A stretch of DNA of 64,000 nucleotides, taken from assembly GCA_034436755.1 (NCBI GenBank), contig DAOTVB010000201.1, forward strand, positions 124,001 through 188,000. Direction: 5' to 3'. Under the pieces are notes generated by a model. It was given only the letters and a program-made list of their open reading frames with translations, did no database searches and was not told where the DNA came from. Position 1 is the first letter of the stretch. The number at the start of each line of letters is the position of its first letter. This DNA is from CAKZQX01 sp034436755 (GTDB lineage Bacteria > Chloroflexota > Chloroflexia > Chloroflexales > Chloroflexaceae). A program made the position numbers and the translations under genes. This document shows, piece by piece, positions 35,678-44,266 of the stretch.

Positions 35678-36241
35678 CTACGCGTCATCAAACAGGCGGC
35701 GAACCGTGCAGGCAAAGCCGGGCAACAGCGGCGAAGTCAGCGTGTCCTGGGCATAAAGGGTGGCGACCAGCGTCAGCGCGGCCTGCTCGCGGCGATAGAT
35801 CTCAATCTGCTGCCGCTGCCAGTTCACGATCCAGTACTCATCCACGCCGCGCCGCGAATAAAGCTTGCGTTTAGCCTCCCGATCACGGCGCTCGTTGGTG
35901 CTTCCTGGCGATAACACTTCGATAACCAGTTCCGGCGCGGCGTGGAGTTTGCCGTCAGCACCAAGCACCGTCGCGCGACGCTCTCGGCTTAGCCAGATAA
36001 CGTCGGGTGCTACATCGTCATCATCAGCAAAGATCAGGCCGGGAGCAGCATTCACAACACCCATACCAGTCTGTTCATTCCACTCATCCAGAAAGCGGCC
36101 CAGACGCATGCAGGTAAACTGGTGATACCAATGGGGTTGCTTTGACACGTAGAGTTCTCCATCTATAATTTCGTAGCGCTTGCCATCATCCGGCAGAACT
36201 TCCAGGTCCGCCGAAGTCCAGCGCAGGCTGGTCTCACTCAT
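35678..36241 (-). CDS. Uma2-family putative endonuclease
   Basis: A 187-residue DUF820/Uma2 protein of the PD-(D/E)XK superfamily. The core reads RYEIIDGELYV, DDVAPDVIWLS, APELVIEVLSPGST and KRKLYSRRGVDEYWIVN, with the expected acidic and lysine residues. These proteins occur in many copies in Chloroflexota and cyanobacteria, and their biological role is poorly known. It is on the opposite strand to the arsenic genes. Confidence 0.9.
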   Translation of the reverse strand: MSETSLRWTSADLEVLPDDGKRYEIIDGELYVSKQPHWYHQFTCMRLGRFLDEWNEQTGMGVVNAAPGLIFADDDDVAPDVIWLSRERRATVLGADGKLHAAPELVIEVLSPGSTNERRDREAKRKLYSRRGVDEYWIVNWQRQQIEIYRREQAALTLVATLYAQDTLTSPLLPGFACTVRRLFDDA

Positions 36242-36334
36242 TGGCGTGGCTCCCTTTCACGGCATGTTGCGTATGTTATGCTCAGTGTACCACAACGGTG
36301 GAGAGATCTTCATCCGACTCATTACATTTCCTCC

Positions 36335-36362
36335 TTGCCATATTCAAAAGATGGAATATACT
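36335..36362 (+). promoter_or_regulatory. Promoter and operator of the second arsR
   Basis: TTGCCA (36335-36340), 16-base spacer, TATACT (36357-36362). The inverted repeat ATATTC (36340-36345) / GAATAT (36354-36359) fills the spacer, a position from which a bound ArsR protein would block polymerase. Confidence 0.7.
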
Positions 36363-36402
36363 GGAGAGAACAGAGAATAAAGAAACAGAGATCAAATGAG
36401 AC

Positions 36403-36768
36403 ATGAGAACGACTGACGAACCAACAACGGCCCTCTTCCGGGTATTGATGCACCCGACGCGGCTGGCGATCCTGAACCTGCTGCGCCACGATGAGCAGTG
36501 CGTCTGCCATCTGGAGGCACATCTGGGCAAGCGGCAGGCGTACATCTCACAGCAGTTGATGGTGTTGCGCGAGGCAGGCCTGGTGGACGATCAGCGCGAT
36601 GGGCTGAATGTTTACTACCGTGTTATTAATCCGCAGGTGTTTGCATTGATTGACACCGCCCGGGCCATGCTGGGCGTGACGGTAGATACCGATCAGGCAG
36701 AAGGTTCGCAGGGCAACTGCCCATGCCCCAGATGCAGCCCGGTTACGGAGATTGTTCTGGTCAGTTGA
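36403..36768 (+). CDS. arsR: ArsR-family metalloregulator, second stand-alone copy
   Basis: A 121-residue repressor with HPTRLAILNLL, the thiol sensor segment CVCHLEAHL (Cys33, Cys35), recognition helix QAYISQQLMVLREAGL and a cysteine-rich tail (CPCPRC). The tail may complete the metal site. It is about 200 bases before the permease gene, which it probably controls. Its promoter carries an inverted repeat in the spacer. Confidence 0.9.
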   Translation: MRTTDEPTTALFRVLMHPTRLAILNLLRHDEQCVCHLEAHLGKRQAYISQQLMVLREAGLVDDQRDGLNVYYRVINPQVFALIDTARAMLGVTVDTDQAEGSQGNCPCPRCSPVTEIVLVS

Positions 36769-36966
36769 CCGCGGTTTCTTTTTTTGAACGCTACATTCGG
36801 TTTTTTGAATGTATTGCGAATTCACCCACCAACCGGAGCGCGTACTTTTTTGCCACAGAGATCATAGAGAACACCGAGGGTTGAGTTCTGCATTACCTCT
36901 CACAACATGCATTGTCACCAGGATGATCCATAAACTGTGGTTGTCATAATTAAAGGAAGTATTCCA

Positions 36967-38364
36967 ATGAATGTCACTCCCGAACCACGTGCCGGAGCGG
37001 CTCCCGCAGCCACGCCGGGCGGAATGTTGCGCCGGCTCCGTGAGCAGATGCATACCGGGTTGAGCCACTGGCAAGATGACTGGAAGGCGCTACTGGTGAT
37101 TTTGACCATCTTTCTGGCAGTGTTTTATCTGCCGGTGGGGGTGCCGCGCTTCAACAATGCAGTGCTGGAGTCATTACACCTGGCGAAATGGTATGCACAG
37201 GAGCATGTGCTGCTCTGTCTGTTGCCCGCCTTTTTGATTGCAGGTGCGATTGCTGTGTTTGTCAGCCAGGCGGCGGTGATGAGGTATCTGGGCGCAAATG
37301 CCCCCAAACCACTGGCCTACAGCGTCGCCTCGATATCCGGTACGATCCTGGCGGTCTGCTCCTGCACGGTCCTGCCGCTATTTGGCGGCATCTACCGGCG
37401 CGGCGCGGGATTGGGCCCGGCAACAGCATTTCTCTACTCCGGCCCGGCAATCAATGTGCTGGCAATTGTGCTGACAGCCAACGTGCTGGGTCTGGAGATG
37501 GGCATTGCCCGCGCGGTTGGCGCGATTATATTTAGCATCGTGATTGGCCTGTTGATGCATCTGATCTTCCGCAAGGAGGAACAGGACAAACGCCGCGCAC
37601 AGGCGATCATGCCACAGCCGGATGTCGAGCGCCCGCTCTGGCAGAATGCGCTCTACTTTGGAACGATGATTGGGATTCTGGTGTTTGCCAACTGGGGCCG
37701 GCCGGCTGAGGCCGCGGGCTTGTGGGGGGCAATTTACAGCGCGAAGTGGGTTATCACCGGGGGCTTTGCGGTGGCGCTGGCGCTGACTATGGTGCGCTGG
37801 TTCGGCGTGCGCTGGTGGCAGATGGCCGGCATTGCCCTGCCGACGCTGCTGGCGGCGTTGCTGTTCCCCGGCAGCCCGCTGATTCCCTTCGTCGTGGGAC
37901 TGGTCGGGCTGACGCTTCTGACCAGCAGTAGCGATGGCGAACTGGGTGAGTGGTGGCAACAGTCGTGGGGATTTGCCAAGCAGATTCTGCCACTGCTCTT
38001 CTGGGGCGTGCTGATTGCCGGCTTGCTGCTGGGACGACCGGGCAATGAGGGGCTGATCCCCTCCGAATGGGTTAGTGCGGCAGTGGGTGGTAACTCGCTC
38101 ATGGCAAATTTTACCGCATCATTTCTGGGCGCGTTTATGTATTTTGCCACACTGACCGAGGTGCCCATTCTGCAGGGGTTGCTCGGCAATGGCATGGGCA
38201 AAGGTCCGGCTCTGGCGCTGCTGCTGGCGGGGCCGGCGCTCAGCTTGCCCAATATGCTGGTGATCCGTAGTATGATGGGGACGCAGAAGACAATCGTGTT
38301 TGTGGTGCTGGTGATGGTGATGGCCACGATTAGCGGGATCGTCTTTGGAACATTCTTTGGATAA
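36967..38364 (+). CDS. DUF318/ArsP-type permease
   Basis: A 465-residue polytopic protein (about 8-10 helices). The family signature CSCTVLPLFGGIYRRGAG is followed by LGPATAFLYSGPAINVLAI. A second half-repeat contains a similar arrangement near EVPILQGLL and GPALSLPNMLVI. ATG 36967 is preceded by AAAGGAAG. ArsP members expel trivalent organoarsenicals, and related YraQ permeases move other thiophilic species. The adjoining ArsR and thioredoxin-like genes support arsenical export, possibly of ArsM products. Confidence 0.85.
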   Translation: MNVTPEPRAGAAPAATPGGMLRRLREQMHTGLSHWQDDWKALLVILTIFLAVFYLPVGVPRFNNAVLESLHLAKWYAQEHVLLCLLPAFLIAGAIAVFVSQAAVMRYLGANAPKPLAYSVASISGTILAVCSCTVLPLFGGIYRRGAGLGPATAFLYSGPAINVLAIVLTANVLGLEMGIARAVGAIIFSIVIGLLMHLIFRKEEQDKRRAQAIMPQPDVERPLWQNALYFGTMIGILVFANWGRPAEAAGLWGAIYSAKWVITGGFAVALALTMVRWFGVRWWQMAGIALPTLLAALLFPGSPLIPFVVGLVGLTLLTSSSDGELGEWWQQSWGFAKQILPLLFWGVLIAGLLLGRPGNEGLIPSEWVSAAVGGNSLMANFTASFLGAFMYFATLTEVPILQGLLGNGMGKGPALALLLAGPALSLPNMLVIRSMMGTQKTIVFVVLVMVMATISGIVFGTFFG

Positions 38365-38382
38365 ATGAGAAAGGAAACGCAC

Positions 38383-38616
38383 ATGAAGAAGCTCCAGATT
38401 TTAGGCACCGGGTGCCCGAAGTGTCAGAAATTGGCGGCTCAGACCGAAGCGGCGGCCCAGGCAGCGGGTATCGAGTATGAACTGCTGAAGGTCACGGATA
38501 TGAACGAAATCATGGACTTCGGCATCATGATGACCCCGGCGCTGGCGGTTGATGGTGAGGTCAAGGTGGTGGGCAAGGTGCCCTCGGTCGCGGAACTGCA
38601 AAAGCTGCTCGGATAG
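38383..38616 (+). CDS. Small thioredoxin-like CxxC protein
   Basis: A 77-residue redox-active disulfide protein. The start MKKLQILGTGCPKCQKLA places the CxxC motif at Cys11-Cys14, and MMTPALAVDGEVKVVG supplies the cis-proline loop. AAAGGA precedes the ATG, 18 bases after the permease stop. Genes of this family regularly follow DUF318 permeases, so it may deliver or reduce the transported thiol-bound metalloid. Confidence 0.9.
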   Translation: MKKLQILGTGCPKCQKLAAQTEAAAQAAGIEYELLKVTDMNEIMDFGIMMTPALAVDGEVKVVGKVPSVAELQKLLG

Positions 38617-38674
38617 AAAGGTTTTTATTTCCGCTCTGTTTATGAGGTCAGGATCATATGCATGAACAGCCGCG

Positions 38675-38715
38675 ATCGGACAGGCGTACGCCAGTGACAC
38701 GTATGCCTGTCCGAT
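38675..38715 (+). other. Stable hairpin in the crcB leader
   Basis: A 15-pair stem (38675-38689 with 38701-38715), including one G-T pair, and an 11-base loop, 53 bases before the crcB ATG. No T-run follows, so it is not an ordinary terminator, and it does not match the fluoride riboswitch core. Confidence 0.55.
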
Positions 38716-38768
38716 TGCTTATGCGCCGGATGGCAGTCATCCCGGCAACATTCCGCAGGAGACCCGTG

Positions 38769-39146
38769 ATGATGCATATTCTAGCAATTGCGCTGGGGGC
38801 AGCCATTGGCGCAAACCTGCGCTACGGCGTGTCGGTCTGGGCAACGCAGCGCTTTGGGCCGACTTTTCCCTACGGTACCCTCATCGTCAACTTGGCCGGG
38901 TGCCTGCTGATTGGACTGGTGATGGAGTTGGCAACGACCCGCTGGGCGATCGGCATAACCTGGCAGCGCCTGCTGGTGACCGGGCTGCTGGGCGGCCTGA
39001 CCACCTTCTCCTCCTTCGGCTACGAGACCTACGGGCTGTTTGTGAGTGGCAGTCGTGGTATCGCCGGCATGAATGTCCTCGGCAGTGTGATCCTGGGATT
39101 GCTGGCCGTCTTCCTGGGAGCCGTGCTGGCCCGCCTGATCCCATGA
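38769..39146 (+). CDS. crcB: Fluoride ion channel
   Basis: A 125-residue membrane protein with four helices. It shows GAAIGANLRYGVS, the family core GTLIVNLAGCLLIG and GLLGGLTTFSSFGYET, all typical of Fluc/CrcB channels that expel fluoride. ATG 38769 is preceded by AGGAG and gives the normal length; upstream in-frame ATGs add a non-conserved stretch. Only one gene is present, so a homodimer is expected. Confidence 0.93.
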   Translation: MMHILAIALGAAIGANLRYGVSVWATQRFGPTFPYGTLIVNLAGCLLIGLVMELATTRWAIGITWQRLLVTGLLGGLTTFSSFGYETYGLFVSGSRGIAGMNVLGSVILGLLAVFLGAVLARLIP

Positions 39147-39160
39147 GCAACTGATATCCA

Positions 39161-39360
39161 TGACACGCGTTACGCGGTCACTGACCTGGCAGAGCATTTC
39201 GCCTCCGGCGGGGCGGAAGATCCCATCTTTTTTCACAAAAAATTTGCACATAGTGCAAATTTTTGTGAAAAAAGATAAAAAAGTACCATGCTGCCGCAGG
39301 CGAAGACGGCCTTTGTGGAAGTATGTGTCTGATTTGTACGCCCACCGCGTAACGCGTGCA
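39161..39360. repeat. Palindromic dispersed element, copy F
   Basis: Left end TGACACGCGTTACGCGGT (39161-39178); right end ACCGCGTAACGCGT, exact over 14 bases to the left end. GC-rich arms GCCTCCGGCGGGGCGGAAGA and CTGCCGCAGGCGA. Central stem 39225-39249 / 39253-39276 with one bulged base. Confidence 0.9.
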
Positions 39361-39407
39361 ATTAATGAATATTTGGGAAGCGCCACCTTTCTCAAAAAGT
39401 CTATACC

Positions 39408-39517
39408 TGAGAGACGCGACCCTCTCCGGCAGGATGGTCCGTTCCACCCTGCGGAGATGCGGCGGCTTTTATCCAGCCAGACGTCCGGTTTCATCGGCCA
39501 CCGCGTAACGTGTAGAC
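39408..39517. repeat. Palindromic dispersed element, half copy F2
   Basis: A shortened relative next to copy F, with its own small hairpin (CTCCGGCAGG ... CCCTGCGGAG) and the right terminal repeat CACCGCGTAACGTGT. The left terminal repeat is lost. With copy F it fills most of the crcB-egtD gap. Confidence 0.65.
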
Positions 39518-39716
39518 AGAAGAATTGTATGAGCATGACGTCGTTGCCGGCAATATCTTTAACGCAATGTTAAATCCCGATGTTAAACCCTGGCAAACTC
39601 TGTACAAAAGGGGAAGGGATGTTATAATGAACACGGAATGAGAACAACATTTCTTGCGCAGGAGTCACACTGGTAATTTATGGGCACTCGCCCGGTATAG
39701 GAGGTATACTTCCCCG

Positions 39717-40694
39717 ATGACCGAACAGCAACCACTCACAGAGCTGCAGGTCAATGTTGCACCGGCAGTCAACCAGTTTCGCGCTGAAGTTATCGCCGGA
39801 CTCACCCGACCCCAGAAGGAACTCCCCTGTAAATATCTGTATGATGAGCAGGGTTCACGCCTGTTTGACCAGATCTGCGAGCTTACCGACTACTACCCGA
39901 CCCGCACCGAGACCAGCATTATGGAAACTCATGTTCATGAGATGGCCGAGCTGATTGGTCGGGACTGCCTGCTTATCGAGTATGGCAGCGGTAGCAGTAT
40001 GAAATCGCGCATCTTGCTGCAGGCTATGCAGCAACTGGCTGCCTATGTCCCGATAGACATCTCATGTACGTATCTGCAAAAGACGGTAGCGGCGCTCAAG
40101 CGCGATTTTGCCGGTCTGGAAATTCTGCCGGTTTGCGCCGATTATTCGCAGCCGTTTGAACTGCCGGAGTCACGCCACCCGGTTAATCGGCACTGCGTCT
40201 ATTTTCCTGGCTCAACCATCGGGAACTCCCACCCGGATGAGGCGGTTGCATTGCTGCAGTCGATTGCCCGTGTATGCAAACCGGGGGGCGGCCTGCTGCT
40301 CGGTGTGGACTTGAAGAAAGACCCGGCCCGACTGCACCAGGCCTACAATGACCGGGAAGGCGTTACGGCCGCCTTCAACCTGAACATGCTGACGCGGATC
40401 AACCGGGAACTGGGGGCCGATTTTCAGTCGGAGCAGTATCGTCACTATGCGTTTTACAACCCCTACCATGGTCGCGTTGAGATCCATCTGGTCAGCATGA
40501 CGGAGCAACAGGTGCAACTGGCCGACATAGCAATCCCGCTGTGCGAGGGCGAGACGATCTGGACGGAGAGTTCCTACAAATATACGCCGGCCGAGTTTGC
40601 ACGCCTGGCGGAGACTGCCGGATTTGCGGTGACTCAGGTCTGGACGGACCCCCAGAAGCTGTTCAGCGTGCAGTTCTTGACGGTGCAGGGGTGA
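39717..40694 (+). CDS. egtD: EgtD-like histidine N-alpha-methyltransferase
   Basis: A 325-residue SAM-dependent methyltransferase of the DUF2260/EgtD family. KYLYDEQGSRLFDQICEL at the start, SAM loop LIEYGSGSSMKSR, FPGSTIGN, and the C-terminal YTPAEFARLAETAGF are diagnostic. EgtD trimethylates histidine to hercynine, the first step to ergothioneine. ATG 39717 follows AGGAGG at a rather long spacing. egtB is not nearby, so the pathway may be encoded elsewhere. Confidence 0.9.
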   Translation: MTEQQPLTELQVNVAPAVNQFRAEVIAGLTRPQKELPCKYLYDEQGSRLFDQICELTDYYPTRTETSIMETHVHEMAELIGRDCLLIEYGSGSSMKSRILLQAMQQLAAYVPIDISCTYLQKTVAALKRDFAGLEILPVCADYSQPFELPESRHPVNRHCVYFPGSTIGNSHPDEAVALLQSIARVCKPGGGLLLGVDLKKDPARLHQAYNDREGVTAAFNLNMLTRINRELGADFQSEQYRHYAFYNPYHGRVEIHLVSMTEQQVQLADIAIPLCEGETIWTESSYKYTPAEFARLAETAGFAVTQVWTDPQKLFSVQFLTVQG

Positions 40695-40700
40695 AGTCTG

Positions 40701-40756
40701 TAGTCCGTAGTCCGTAGTCCGTATCCCGTAATCCGTATCCCGTAATCCGTAATCCG
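40701..40756. repeat. Heptamer tandem array (TARYCCG), eight units
   Basis: TAGTCCG x3 followed by TATCCCG and TAATCCG variants, starting six bases after the egtD stop codon. It is the same arrangement as the array after the response-regulator gene. Confidence 0.85.
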
Positions 40757-40799
40757 TGTCAGGAGCAGTAACTTCTGGCTAAAAGTGGTATCTTTCACA

Positions 40800-40893
40800 T
40801 ATAGCAATCCTAAATTTGGTTGTGAACTGGTTCTTCGGGAATTCGTTCCCAACCGCCTGAAGGCGGCACTACGACAAATGTAGGGTTGCTATA
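40800..40893. mobile_element. 94-bp MITE of the IS630/Tc1 type
   Basis: Ends TATAGCAATCCTAAATTTG (40800-40818) and CAAATGTAGGGTTGCTATA (40875-40893) are inverted repeats with two mismatches, bounded by TA. The inside holds small hairpins (GGGAATTCGTTCCC; CCGCCTGAAGGCGG). It has no coding capacity and directly abuts element G. Confidence 0.75.
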
Positions 40894-41030
40894 ACACGAC
40901 GTACGCGGTCGGTTTTAAATGGGGTATTCATGTGGATGAATGACCCGATTCGCTTCCGGCAGGGCGGAAGCGAATCGGACTTCCATACTGGTCAAACGTC
41001 CGGCTTGGATGTCAACCGCATAAGTCGTGT
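40894..41030. repeat. Palindromic dispersed element, copy G (short form)
   Basis: Left end ACACGACGTACGCGGT; right end ACCGCATAAGTCGTGT (41015-41030). The central AT-rich hairpin is missing; instead the arms close as a perfect 14-bp stem (40945-40958 with 40965-40978). Confidence 0.8.
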
Positions 41031-41045
41031 CAGTTAAACATACAA

Positions 41046-41074
41046 ACGGGACCAGTCATAGCGACTGGTCCCGT
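41046..41074 (-). terminator. Hairpin terminator of the membrane-protein gene
   Basis: A perfect 12-bp stem ACGGGACCAGTC / GACTGGTCCCGT with a 5-base loop, 39 bases after the stop on the minus strand. The following T content is low. Confidence 0.6.
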
Positions 41075-41112
41075 TGCTGCAAAGCAGACGCCCCCGAATG
41101 TCCAGGTTGGAC

Positions 41113-42315
41113 TTACACCGACAACTGCTCCTGCAGGCGGCGGTTGTCGCCCAGGGTGATCGCATAGCCGCAGAGCGATGCCGTCACTGCACCCAGCAGA
41201 ATGCTGACCAGGAAGAGCGTGCTGTTCTGCGGATAGTTCAGGATAAACGGACTGATAACGGTCCAGATGCCCACAAACGCCGTCGCACCACCGGCGATCT
41301 GGCCCACCAGGTTACGCCCATAGCTATAGGCGACGGTGCCGATAATGCTACCAATCGCGATCAGCAGGCCAGTCAGCACAGCCGTCTGCCCACCGGCGGC
41401 GACTGCAACCAGCACCAGCGCAATCCCGGCGAGCGCTCCCAGCACCCCCAGCCAGATGCGCCATGTCCAGAGGTTGGGCCCACCCTCGCGCTTGAGCATG
41501 GCAATATCAAAGAGCGTGCTGCCACCATCGGCCGTCGGCGTGGTCAGCAGCGCATAGGCCGCCGTCAACACCGTCAACAGGCCGGTCAGGACCGTAATCA
41601 GGAAGAGCGGCGCAGCCACCAGCAGCGGCCCCGTGGCTCGGCCCAGGGCAAACGCGCTGACCACAGCCCAGAAGCCCACCAGAATCGTCAGCCAGCCAAA
41701 GAGTTGCACCAGCGCCTCATTCATGCGTCCATAGCCGAAAGCGGCCAGCGCGCTCAGACTTGCCAGCGCCGCGCCAACCATACCGAGGTTGAGCTTAAAC
41801 ACACCGCCGGCTTCCCCATCGGCCAGGAACGCCAGCGCCAGCAGTAGCAGCCCGGCAACCAGACCGGGCATACCCGTCCAGCCACGCCATTTCTGCCCGA
41901 AGAGGTCATTGAGCGGCTTCTCACTGTCGGGAATGGGCGGGGCGCTAATCAGGGCAAACCCGGTCAGCGAAGCCGTGACCACCCCGACCAGCACGCTGAC
42001 CACCAGTAGCACGCTGTCAATCGGATAGCCCAGAATGAACGGCCCGATAATTGCCCAGACGCCCGCCAGCGCCGTGATACCACCGGCGACCTGCATCACA
42101 CTGGTGCGCAGATAACGGTAGCTAAACGCGCTGACCGCACTCCCCAGCGCGATGACCAGACCGGCAACGATGGTAGTTTGCGCCGCCGGAACAGTGCCAA
42201 CCAGCGCTGTCACCGTGGCGACAGCCGCCAGGATCAGGCCCAGCACCACCCCGGCAACGCCCAACCATGCTCCCCAGGTGTGGAAGAATGCCTTCAGCGA
42301 GTGATCTTCAGCCAT
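41113..42315 (-). CDS. Polytopic membrane protein with three SPW-like repeats
   Basis: A 400-residue protein with about 12 hydrophobic helices arranged as three repeats of roughly 130 residues. Each repeat has a W-x-x-W/LGxxG start and two end in a segment such as GVWAIIGPFILGYP or GIWTVISPFILNYP, which resembles SPW-repeat proteins. The middle repeat is the most divergent. ATG 42315 is preceded by AAGGAGG. No transporter signature or catalytic motif is visible. Function unknown. Confidence 0.7.
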   Translation of the reverse strand: MAEDHSLKAFFHTWGAWLGVAGVVLGLILAAVATVTALVGTVPAAQTTIVAGLVIALGSAVSAFSYRYLRTSVMQVAGGITALAGVWAIIGPFILGYPIDSVLLVVSVLVGVVTASLTGFALISAPPIPDSEKPLNDLFGQKWRGWTGMPGLVAGLLLLALAFLADGEAGGVFKLNLGMVGAALASLSALAAFGYGRMNEALVQLFGWLTILVGFWAVVSAFALGRATGPLLVAAPLFLITVLTGLLTVLTAAYALLTTPTADGGSTLFDIAMLKREGGPNLWTWRIWLGVLGALAGIALVLVAVAAGGQTAVLTGLLIAIGSIIGTVAYSYGRNLVGQIAGGATAFVGIWTVISPFILNYPQNSTLFLVSILLGAVTASLCGYAITLGDNRRLQEQLSV

Positions 42316-42593
42316 ACGTAAATCCTCCTTACTTGACATAGCATTGAACTCCTGTATCATATTATACCATATTTTGTATTATAAAACAAAAGCATGGCGA
42401 AACGTTACCTCAATGCCGGCATAGGTGCAACTGCACACCGCGCCCAGAGATGGTATAAACTTTGCGCTGACCGCAGTCAGCATGCGGCTGTATAAATATT
42501 GTAGCGTACCTGCCTCCTTTTGGCTACACTTCTTTATTCACCCGGCGTGGATGCGTGGTATCATGCGTCCATCAAGCGAAAGGAGCCGCGCAG

Positions 42594-43384
42594 TTGGAAC
42601 CACCCTTTCCCGGCATGGACCCCTATCTTGAGCGTAGCGAGAACTGGTCCGGCTTTCACCACCATCTGGCTGAAGAGTTGATGACCATGCTGAATGCGCG
42701 ACTCGACCCGAAATATTTCGCCGATGTCGCGGTGTGCTCCATCGTTGATGACATCAGCATCGCTACCAGCTATGATATCTATCCGAATGTATCCGTCCTG
42801 GATCTTGATCCAGCGGCGGTACCGGCGGCGACAGCCCCGACCATCACCGCACCGCTGCAGCGGGTCTCAGTGCCGGCGGAGCAGCAAAATCGCGTACCGT
42901 CCATGTGCGCCTGACGGGGACGAAAGCCCTGGTTACAGCTATCGAAATTCTCTCTTTCGATAACAAACGCTGGCGGGGGCTGGAGCAGTACCGCCAGAAG
43001 CGGGAGCGTCTGCTGTACAGCAGCGTGCATCTGGTGGAACTCGATCTGCTGCGACGGGGACAGCGCCCCGGCTGGGAAGTCGCTGATCCGCCCCTGGAGA
43101 CGCCATACGTCTGTCTGGTTAACCGGGCGCGCTACAACGCGGCACGCATCTCGGAAATCTGGCCGGTAGCTTTAGACGCGTCTCTGCCGCGCCTGCCCAT
43201 CCCGCTACTACCCTCCGACGCGGATATTCTGCTCGAGCTGCAGGCGGCGCTACGGCAGATCTATCACCGGGCTGCCTATGCGCGCCGCATCGACTACCAG
43301 TCGGACCCACCCCCACCCGACCTCACCCCCGCTGAGGCGGCCTGGCTTGACGCCCGGCTGCGCGAGTGTGGGTTGCGGGCGTAG
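42594..43384 (+). pseudogene. DUF4058 protein split by a frameshift
   Basis: Start at TTG 42594 (AAAGGAG upstream) reads LEPPFPGMDPYLERSENW, the DUF4058 hallmark, to a TGA at 42912. The rest of the domain, TKALVTAIEILSFDNK, YRQKRERLLYSSVHLVELDLLRRG and onward to 43384, is in another frame that is open from about 42890. The two meet near an AAAA run at about 42887-42891. One missing or extra base would restore a protein of about 260 residues. It could be a true mutation or a sequencing error. Confidence 0.8.
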
Positions 43385-43716
43385 TTTATGCCGGTGGAAG
43401 TGGGAAATCCCTCCCCACATCCAGGCTCGAACATTGCCTGCTGGGTGATCTTTGTTATTCCAAGGCGCGGGCGGTGATGTGGTGCACTGCTGCTGGGGCA
43501 GTGGGAACGCTCACGCCTCTGGTATAATATCGGTAGCATTCAGGTAAAGGTTGCCGCCGGCATCTATCCCAGTACGACAACGAAATTTCTTTCACCGCAG
43601 AGACACAGAGGCCACAGCGAAGACAAACCCGACATACACTGCCTGATGTGCTCAACGCTGCTATTTTGCATGTTTCAAGCGAACGCTCGTTGTAGGACCA
43701 GGAGGCCCAACCACAT
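43385..43716. other. Gap without a gene
   Basis: Between the DUF4058 pseudogene and the Rpn-like fragment. It holds one degenerate CACCGCAGAGACACAGAG motif near 43587 and nothing else recognised. Confidence 0.5.
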
Positions 43717-44234
43717 ATGACAACCAGCGATGATTATGACAGCCCGTGGAAAGATGTTATCGAAACCTATCTGGCCGACTTCTTCACGTTCCAACGTTCC
43801 AACGTTCCAACGTTCCAACGTTCCAACGTTCCAACGCTCCAACGCTCCAACGTTCCAACGTTCCAACGTTCCAACGTTCCAACGTTCCAACGTTCCAACG
43901 TTCCAACGTTCCAACGCACGGGGAGGAGGTACGCCAAATGTCGTATATTACTAGTGTTGAACGAATTGGCATACAGAAGGGGATGGAGCAGGGACTGCAA
44001 CAGGGACTGCAACAGGGACTGCAACAGGGTCGTCGTGAGGAACTGCTGTCCGGGATCACCCTGGCGCTCGACCTTAAATTTGGCAACGATGGGCTGGCGC
44101 TCCTGCCTGAGATTCAGCCTATCACCGATGTTGCGCTGCTCCAGGCCATACGTGACCGGATCAAGGCTGCCGGTAGCCCTGACGAACTGCGCCGGGTATA
44201 TGCCGAAGCGGGGGACGCTTCTACAGAGAGCTAA
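43717..44234 (+). pseudogene. Rpn-like protein with its core replaced by a tandem repeat
   Basis: ATG 43717 begins MTTSDDYDSPWKDVIETYL, the start of Rpn/DUF4351-type proteins of this phylum. After about 23 codons an octamer array takes over. Beyond it, in a different frame, the usual C-terminal part resumes as MSYITSVERIGIQKG followed by three QQGLQQGL-type repeats and a helical tail ending at 44234. The catalytic PD-(D/E)XK core is absent. ATG 43938 could still yield a tail-only protein of about 98 residues. Confidence 0.72.
43787..43914. repeat. Octamer tandem array (CGTTCCAA), 16 units
   Basis: 128 bases of the 8-bp unit CGTTCCAA with two CGCTCCAA variants, lying inside the Rpn-like remnant. 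Both strands stay open in several frames because of the repeat. Confidence 0.92.
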
Positions 44235-44266
44235 CCAGGGTGCTCGTATGTATGGAGGAGGCACAA

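Noticed and set aside
38617..38768. Fluoride riboswitch before crcB
   Set aside because: The GGATGG and CATCCCGG pieces near 38727 do not assemble into the conserved pseudoknot core.
42912..42914. Selenocysteine at the TGA of the DUF4058 gene, suggested by the presence of selA
   Set aside because: The conserved domain continues in a different frame, so the TGA is only reached after the frameshift.
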